The position numbers were made by a program, and so were the translations under genes. Below are positions 58,114-64,000 of a stretch of 64,000 nucleotides of DNA, in pieces. Where the stretch lies: NCBI GenBank assembly GCA_963281255.1, contig OY725501.1, positions 697,882 to 761,881 of the forward strand, written 5' to 3'. How positions within the stretch are numbered: the first letter of the stretch is position 1; every line of letters starts with the position of its first letter. The stretch comes from Aphrocallistes beatrix. Its lineage: Eukaryota; Porifera; Hexactinellida; Sceptrulophora; Aphrocallistidae. The notes beneath the pieces were generated by a model that saw only the letters and a list, made by a program, of their open reading frames with translations, had not been told where the DNA came from and ran no database searches.

Positions 58114-58548
58114 TTCGAGGTGCTTTACCCTTTGACCCCATTGTGGGACTTACAGCGCCCCTAGACCTTCAGCTAGCTTTGTGCATCATAAAATATGCGA
58201 TGTGATCTCCCCCCTAGAGGAAAAATCCTGACGTCTTTGTTTTTGAAATCCCTTGTTGACCCTCGGGGGACGCCATTGTAGAATACAGCATTTTGGTTGA
58301 ATACATGTAGTAATTGTAGTTCTTACTAACTGTAGCTATGAATTCATGTATTAGGCTCGTAAATGAATTGCTGAAAAATATCCATCTGATTTAGCAGTAT
58401 CCCTCTCGATATTATACGTAGGTGATCGTAATAATTTACATTACTGAAATAACTGAAAGTCAATAAAGAGAAAATCTCCAACCTGTGATTTTGTATCTCA
58501 ATCATAGTTCTGTTTTCCTGATTGATAGATTCTAGCTTCATCACATAC
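58114..58548. other. No gene recognised
   Basis: Would be intron if the exon at 58549 is real. No other exon could be identified. Confidence 0.3.
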
Positions 58549-58636
58549 CTCGCAACTGGACTGGGACTCGTGTGAAAAGTGTAACTGATGTTCTCCACTT
58601 CTGCCACAAGTTGCCTTGTTTCTACTCGATCATCTA
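58549..58636 (-). CDS. Candidate internal exon of an unknown gene
   Basis: On the minus strand a polypyrimidine-AG acceptor (TTCCTCTGCCCAG) precedes 88 nt in one open frame (DDRVETRQLVAEVENISYTF then HTSPSPVAR) that ends at a consensus donor (GCGAG|GTATGTGA). Good splice signals on both sides make an exon plausible. Family not recognised. Confidence 0.4.
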
Positions 58637-59011
58637 CTGGGCAGAGGAATATTTACTTGGGGAGCGAGTGGAAAGTGAATGTTAGAATGAGGTCTGGGAC
58701 GGCAAATATTTGGCAGTCGAATTTAGCTAACCAAAACAAGTTATTAATAAAAAATTGAGTGAGCAATATAAACATAAAATGAAACAATAGAAAATAGGAA
58801 AATGTTTTGTAGAAGCTGAACAACTGACATATTTTTGATATTTATTGACTCTGTTGAGCCTATTCAGTTGTATTTATAATGCTAGGCTACACACGAAGTT
58901 TCTCACATACCAATTCCAGAGTTCCGAAACTAGTCACATATATAAATTAAAATATGCAAGCACGCAAATCTCGATAATAAATTCCAATCGAGTCAAGTCA
59001 TGGAAACATTA
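58637..59011. other. No gene recognised
   Basis: AT-rich spacer. Confidence 0.3.
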
Positions 59012-59370
59012 AAACCCTAAAATGACTTGGAGTCAAAGGTATAAATAGAAATGATCCCACTTTCATTTTCAATTTCAATTAACTTTCAATTAACTTTCAC
59101 TTTCAATTCAACATTCCTAGGCAAAGTAGGGTTAAAATCCTAGTTTGCCGCGGAATGTTGAATTGAAAGTGAACTGAAATTGAAAATGAAAGTGGGGTCA
59201 TTTCTATTTATACCTTTGACCCCTCGTCAAATTAGGGTTTTTAACCCGCGGTTGGCTAGGAATGTTGAAAGTGAAAATGAAAGTACATTGAAAGTGAACT
59301 GAAAGTGAAAATGAAAGTGGGGTTTTCTCTATTTATACTTTTGAGACGTAGCCAGGCGAGGGTTAATTAA
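59012..59370. repeat. Palindrome of GAAAGTGAA-type repeats plus a third copy
   Basis: About 59012-59122 is the inverted complement of 59140-59250, with short spacer AGGGTTAAAATCC. A third, direct unit follows at 59248-59370. Inner parts are runs of TTTCAATT/AATTGAAA, and the outer parts share ATAAATAGAAATGA and AGGGTTTT. Confidence 0.75.
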
Positions 59371-59438
59371 TGATACATTCGCATGATGACTTTGCTTCAC
59401 TTGTGCACAGGCATAGTAAGACAATTAGTAGTCCATCA

Positions 59439-59526
59439 GGGCATGCCTAATTTACGGGATGGGACGGCATCCTGTCCCGTAAATTAGGAATCTTGACTCG
59501 TCCCGTCCCGTAAATTAGGCATGCCC
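59439..59526. mobile_element. 88-bp miniature element, TSD GTCCATCA
   Basis: Perfect inverted ends GGGCATGCCTAATTTACGGG, flanked by identical GTCCATCA at 59431-59438 and 59527-59534. The middle has a further inverted copy of CCCGTAAATTAGG. Very small non-autonomous transposon, hAT-like by TSD length. Confidence 0.88.
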
Positions 59527-59534
59527 GTCCATCA

Positions 59535-60213
59535 GGGGAGGAGTAAACCACTTGTAAAATGTCTATTGGGATTCTAATAACTAAAAAAAATGATGGACAT
59601 TTTGCCTATCAAATAGCATGGTTTCGTATCCATGTCTAAAATGTTCGCATCTTATCCCCCCGGGGCCTTATCAAGCAATCAGGGAAAGACGATATACAGT
59701 TTTCGATTATTATGCTAGACGTAGGATTATTTAAAAATTTATTTGTTTTCGCATAACTAAGCAATTATGATGTTTCATTGACCTGATTTAAAAATAACCT
59801 TTAGAAAACCGGAAGGTGCAATGGATTCTCTTTTATTGGGACACCCAGTATAATAGCATTAGCCTCATGAGTTGTAGTAGAATAGGGAAGAAGGTAGAGT
59901 TACATTGTCTCAAACATTGGTGACTTTTTCGGTTCGAAAAGGTGAACCAGCTGTTCGGTAGAATGTGTAGGGATTTCTGATAGAAACAAACAGACGAAAT
60001 TCCATATAAATATACAAAAGTCCGATCTTATATTGAGTAGTGATCCCAGCAAGATAAGAATCAGGGACCTAGATCTCAAAATTTACCAAATCAATAGATT
60101 ACTACACCACTTTTAGAGCAGATTTTAAAATTTTAAATCACTTACAAACTAAAACTTTAAGAATTTGGATTTTCATCGAAATTTCATTAAAACACTTTGC
60201 TGAATGAGACAAA
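59535..60213. other. No gene recognised
   Basis: AT-rich spacer. Confidence 0.3.
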
Positions 60214-60638
60214 CAAGCGCGCTTCGCTTGCTAGCGATGCGGCGGAGCCTCCGGTGGGCACAAAGTGTCCGCCAGCCTGGCAGCGGTCGCCTGTGGTCAC
60301 CATTGATTAATTATATGGGAGGTAACATCTCTAAATACGTCTCTCTTATTATTATTATCGATATCGCAGGAAAAAGCACCGTATTTGTCAATTTTTAAAA
60401 TTTTGATGTGTAATGATGACGTCATCACAGAGTGATGAGTCATCATTACGCATCAAAAATGTTAAAATTGACAATTTTTGTGATTTTTCGAGTGGTATCG
60501 ATTATCACAGTAGGACAGATATATTTAGAGATGTTTTCTCTCTTATAATTAATCATTGTGACCCCAGGCGACCGAAGGGAGCCTCCGGAGGACACAAAGT
60601 GTCCTCCAGCCGCGCAGCGCAAGCAAGCGAAGCGCTTG
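60214..60638. mobile_element. Rearranged Helitron-like element (two 3' ends, inverted)
   Basis: Starts CAAGCGCGCTTCGCTTG after host A and ends AGCGAAGCGCTTG before host T. The two halves are inverted copies of the 3' region, joined at about 60435 (GTCATCACAGAGTGATGAGTC), so the 5' parts are deleted. Confidence 0.65.
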
Positions 60639-60658
60639 TATATATATATGTGTATATA

Positions 60659-62004
60659 CAGTCTGTTACATATTTATTTAGAATAGCACTCTATTATTAT
60701 AAACCCCTATTTTTCTAATTATACAGGAAATTTCTTGATTCTGATTTATTTATTTAAAAGTTAGACATGTTTAGATCAAAATTTAAAAATATCATCATTG
60801 TTTAATTCTTTTCTGCAATTAACATATTTTGATCTCTAGGTATGACGTCTTTATTTTAATTATTTAGTGTTCTTTTACTTTAATTGATATATTTTCCTTT
60901 TCTTTTCGATTGGTAGTTAATATAATGAATCAACGTGAAAGACGGGAAGTTGTGAAGACATTATTACAATCTAGTCAACTCTCTCCCAAAGAAATTTCCA
61001 AAAATATCGGAATTTCTCTCGCTACCGTTTACAACATAAAAGGCCGCTTGGATACTGGTTTACCGCTATCCCACCAAAAAGGGGCAGGAAGGCCCAATAC
61101 TCTACGATCGGCTATCAAACATTCTGTTATACACCAGGTACGATGTAAACCTTATCTATCTTTGCGAACACTTGCGAGTCGTGTCCCTCATAAGGCATCT
61201 TACCAGACAGTACGGCGAGTTTTAAAAGATCAGTCCTACAGTAAGCGTTATCCTGTTAAAACTCCCATGCTCAGCGAAAAAAATCGAATCTACCGGATTT
61301 CATGGGCTAAGAAGTATAAATATCCTAAAAAACAATGGGCACAAACAATATTCCTTGATGAAATGTCAATCTGGCTGTCGAGAGGCAGAATAATGATGTG
61401 GACAAAATCGGACAAAAAAAGATTTGCTCCTACCACCAAACATGTACCGAAGATTCATGTTTGGGCAGGATTTTCTTCCATGGGCACCTTCCCATTATGC
61501 ATATTCACTGAGAATATGAATAGTGATATGTTCTTACAAATAATGGAGGGTCATTTACTTGCTCAGGCACATGTATATCATGAAGATCAGTGGCGATTGG
61601 TCATGGATAATGATCCTAAACATACCTCTCGTAAAGTCAAAGCTTGGCTCACCCAACATGTGCCAAATCAGATTCCTTGGCCTTCCCAAAGTCCAGACCT
61701 TAACCCTATAGAAAATTTATTCGGATGGGTAAAACAGGAGCTCATTAAACTAGGTCCCAGGACAATCCCAGAGCTGAAACAAAAATTAGAAGAAACTTGG
61801 AACCGAATTGAGCCCGGATTTTTGCGTCCTTACTGGGAATCCATGACGAGAAGATGTCAAATGGCGATAGATAACAATGGATATCCGATAAAGTATTAAC
61901 GAACACTAGTTTACTCTTCAAATTAATCATTTTAGCCCAAAAATATTGAGATTATATTAACTCACACTAGAAATTCCAATTCTAAATAATTATGTAACAG
62001 ACTG
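60659..62004 (+). mobile_element. Tc1/mariner-family transposon, apparently intact
   Basis: 1346 bp with terminal inverted repeats CAGTCTGTTACATA(T/A)TTATTTAGAA (one mismatch in about 25 bp), flanked by TA duplications (60657-60658, 62005-62006). It encodes a full-length transposase and sits in the TA tract of Helitron sequence. Confidence 0.93.
60925..61899 (+). CDS. Tc1-like DD34E transposase
   Basis: 324 codons from the ATG at 60925 (the frame is open a little further upstream, without an ATG). The N-terminal helix-turn-helix (SPKEISKNIGISLATVYNIK) binds the element ends in this family. Catalytic residues are visible: FLDEMSIW (first Asp), VMDNDPKHTSR (second Asp) and SPDLNPIENLFGWVK (Glu), with 34 residues between the second Asp and the Glu, i.e. 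DD34E. GAGRP before the second DNA-binding part is the usual GRPR-like hook. No stop or frameshift, and length normal for Tc1 transposases (about 340). It catalyses cut-and-paste transposition into TA sites. Likely functional or recently so. Confidence 0.93.
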   Translation: MNQRERREVVKTLLQSSQLSPKEISKNIGISLATVYNIKGRLDTGLPLSHQKGAGRPNTLRSAIKHSVIHQVRCKPYLSLRTLASRVPHKASYQTVRRVLKDQSYSKRYPVKTPMLSEKNRIYRISWAKKYKYPKKQWAQTIFLDEMSIWLSRGRIMMWTKSDKKRFAPTTKHVPKIHVWAGFSSMGTFPLCIFTENMNSDMFLQIMEGHLLAQAHVYHEDQWRLVMDNDPKHTSRKVKAWLTQHVPNQIPWPSQSPDLNPIENLFGWVKQELIKLGPRTIPELKQKLEETWNRIEPGFLRPYWESMTRRCQMAIDNNGYPIKY

Positions 62005-62017
62005 TATATATATCTAT

Positions 62018-62518
62018 ATATCTGTAACGAATTGACTGAAGAAACTGCTGGGCGCAGAAGGCTGATTTTTGGCATGTGGGAGTATTTTGGCTATGGCTCC
62101 AGTAAGTTCTGAGCTCAGATGAAAATGTCTACTCATCATGGAATTATGACGTCATTGTCACATTATTAAAAGTTAAGCAATACGGTTATTCGAGCGTTAC
62201 TCAGCCATTATAGGAGATAGAAGGCTGAAATTTTAATAGAATACGTATGTATACTAATATACCTCACATATGATGCAACTATACTCAAAAAATGATGACT
62301 AATCACTTTGTTATGACGTCATCATTACGGATCAAAAGTTGAAAAATTGACAATTTTGGTGATCTTTCGTGCGAAATCGATTATAACAGTAGGACAGACA
62401 TATTAGAGATGCTATCTCCCTTATAATTAACCAATGTGACCCCAGGCGAGCGAAGGGAGCCTCCGGCGGACACAAAGCTTCCGCCAGCCGTGGGGCGCAA
62501 GCAAGCGAAGCGCGCTTG
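62018..62518 (+). mobile_element. Helitron-like element lacking its 5' end
   Basis: From CTGTAACGAATTGACTGAAG to the terminal hairpin ending CTTG at 62518 before host T. Its TA tract is to the left and contains the Tc1 insertion. Confidence 0.7.
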
Positions 62519-62793
62519 TATCTAATAACGACGTTAGAATGAGCGACGTTAGAATTAAAATTCTTATTCGAGAAATCCCGTTGTGCTCGAACAGCTGTTT
62601 ACTCCTGCCAAGGAGGATGCTAAAATACCTTCGACTCTACTTAATTGAGACAAATCTCGAATGGTCCACATACATAAAAGATAATAATAAATTTCATTGA
62701 TTAATCAGGAACTCTACTTGATCGAGACAGAATATCCGGAACCAAAGTGTCACGATAAAGTGAATAAACCTGTATCAGAACTAATCTCCTCAC
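62519..62793. other. Spacer, possible intron
   Basis: Contains two short pogo-like end motifs (CGACTCTACTTAATTGAGAC at about 62630, ACTCTACTTGATCGAGACAG at about 62711). If the V-ATPase exon is part of a gene, this is its downstream intron. Confidence 0.35.
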
Positions 62794-62997
62794 CAGCAAG
62801 ATGACTTTGTTCTCATTCGCCTACAGTACAAGTCCTGAACGCTTAGATCCATCAGTCAATGCGAGTGTCACAATCTCAGCAAATTTAGGGAACTTGACAT
62901 GGTCCAATGTGACCAGAGGTCCATTCACACCGGACACTGTCTTGTATGTGATTCGAGGCAGAGAGATGGAATTAGAGTCACAGCCATTGCTTGCTCC
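62794..62997 (-). pseudogene. V-ATPase subunit B, N-terminal exon with in-frame stop
   Basis: The minus-strand frame reads [40 protein letters not shown] and RSGLVL, then TAG (62821-62823), then ANENKVILL. It ends at a good splice donor (CTG|GTGAGG at 62793/62794). This is the conserved N-terminal beta-barrel region of V-type H+-ATPase subunit B (ATP6V1B family), a non-catalytic subunit of the V1 head that acidifies endomembrane compartments. The stop sits where the family has a Glu codon. The upstream border may be an acceptor (GTTTAG|GGAGC). A retained donor implies a genomic, not retroposed, copy. Either a duplicated gene fragment or a gene with a sequence error. Confidence 0.75.
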
Positions 62998-63539
62998 CTA
63001 AACACCTCCGTATCCAACAGCTGCTGACAGTAGGAGTTAGCAGCTGTAGTTCATTCAGGTCCTGTACTGCTTCTGATTGGCTGAGAGAGAAGGTAGGACT
63101 GAGTTTAGAAAGGTCTCTGCTTCCTGATTGGTTCACACATGAATCTATTTTGACAGCTGTCTCCTCTGGAATGTGTCGGTGTCACAGAGACCAGATCTTT
63201 CACACAGATTATATCTGTGATTTAGTAGCGTCTAATCAGGTTCAGTTGATGTGGAATATAATTATGCTATGGGACATAATAAGTGGGACTAAAATAGGGA
63301 CTTAAAAATTCTAGAAACTGATCAAAATTCAATTAACCTTTTTAATTTAATTGAGTGAGGTTTGTCGTTCTTTTAAACGCAAGTTGAAGTTTGTTTTAAT
63401 GTCGGTTTTTGAATTGACCTGACTTAAAAATCAAATTAAATCAGGTGACACAACACTATCAGTGTTACACTCTTTCATTCCTAGTGATATACGTGGAATG
63501 TAGTTATGTTGACTTGAAGTCAAAGCTAATCCATTAGGA
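62998..63539. other. No gene recognised
   Basis: A 104-codon plus frame (62991-63305) has no recognisable feature. It could contain an upstream exon of the V-ATPase B copy, but none was found. Confidence 0.3.
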
Positions 63540-63692
63540 CAGCGGTTTTCAACCTTTTTTGGCTGTGGACCCCCTAAATCAATTCTGTGGATCCCCTCCT
63601 ATTAGCCGTATACAAAATTTCGAATCCTGTGGGCCCCTGATATCTTCTGCGGACCACTAAGGGGTCCATGGACCCCAGGTTGGGAACCACTG
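63540..63692. mobile_element. hAT (Charlie-type) MITE
   Basis: 153 bp with ends CAGCGGTTTTCAACC and CAGTGGTTCCCAACC; flanks CATTAGGA and CATTTAGG match apart from one T. Internal GGACCCC repeats. Confidence 0.75.
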
Positions 63693-63699
63693 CATTTAG

Positions 63700-64000
63700 G
63701 ATAATCAAACAATCCTACTTGGTGTCCGGGTTCCACTATCGAATGAAGAAGGGCTCCATTATTTGAGAATATTCTGACTGGTGTGAACCTCGATCGCTGA
63801 TAATTAAATTCTTCTTGGAGTCAAGAAAGAAGAAGTAGAATCTAGTTACCTGCATTCCTTCACATGTAATGAGAGAGCGTATCTTATGTCCGGTATGATT
63901 AAATACATGCACGCAAGGAGAATCCTCTGGACAAAGCACGTAGATCTCTTCTGTCGTTAATTTTACGTCATAAGGCCATTGCATGGATGGATGTGTCACC
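63700..64000 (-). pseudogene. NHL-repeat gene fragment at window edge
   Basis: The minus frame entering at 64000 reads WPYDVKLTTEEIYVLCPEDS, a propeller blade, then NHTGHKIRSLI and FFLDSKKNLIISDRGSH, a typical NHL turn. At about 63777 the frame shifts by one base; in the new frame the blade continues with RIFSNNGALLHSIVEPG. So a single-base indel breaks the gene (or reflects a sequence error). The N-terminal part lies beyond the window. Confidence 0.65.

Noticed and set aside
62991-63305. 104-codon plus frame
   Set aside because: No motif, and it begins opposite the V-ATPase exon; considered chance.

Overview
The window reads as intron-bearing, AT-rich DNA from an invertebrate animal. It holds large interferon-inducible very large GTPase (VLIG/GVIN-type) sequence, a family of coiled-coil plus NHL-repeat (TRIM-like) genes, V-ATPase B and HEATR5-like fragments, and CR1/L2, Ty3, hAT, Tc1/mariner and Helitron elements. 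There is no bacterial operon structure, and no rRNA or tRNA gene could be recognised by eye. A sponge or another early-branching or lophotrochozoan animal would fit, but the sequence alone does not decide this.

Most of the window is mobile DNA, often nested several levels deep, and many boundaries can be read directly from target-site duplications (TSDs). Layout: 1-2.2 kb, hairpin, tandem repeat and a Helitron inside a Helitron; 2.8-3.9 kb, fold-back element with 7-bp TSD; 4.2-6.9 kb, MITEs; 6.9-10.5 kb, a 7-bp-TSD element holding a G/C-tract element and a dead Ty3-type pol fragment; 10.6-17.5 kb, NHL genes and a hAT remnant, one NHL gene split by a 3.7 kb transposon encoding a 753-aa protein; 18.4-22.9 kb, Helitron copies and a hAT nested in a GC-rich hAT-like element; 23.4-33.1 kb, a VLIG-like GTPase gene (minus strand) cut by a CR1/L2 retrotransposon with a perfect 83-bp TSD.

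From 33 to 46 kb there are many Helitron copies and MITEs, an NHL pseudogene duplicate and another NHL fragment. From 47 to 50.8 kb there are decayed host-gene fragments: an LRR-like piece, an unrecognised frameshifted gene, a HEATR5-like pseudogene abutting a THAP domain, and a candidate first exon. From 51.9 to 59.6 kb there is a local duplication, hAT MITEs, a second fold-back copy and palindromes. From 60.2 to 62.5 kb an apparently intact Tc1 transposon sits in Helitron sequence. The end has a V-ATPase B exon with an in-frame stop and an NHL gene fragment running off the edge.

The most informative themes are: (1) a transposon group with 7-bp TSDs and CATAGCC termini; (2) Helitron-like elements with consistent A|TC...CTTG|T boundaries whose internal TA tract is repeatedly used as an insertion site; (3) the recent CR1/L2 insertion that breaks a VLIG-vWA-like gene; (4) an unclassified transposon carrying a cysteine-rich 753-aa protein. 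Genes that look intact are the Tc1 transposase and the 753-aa protein. The VLIG body is long and open but broken upstream, and nearly all other host-like sequence is fragmentary.
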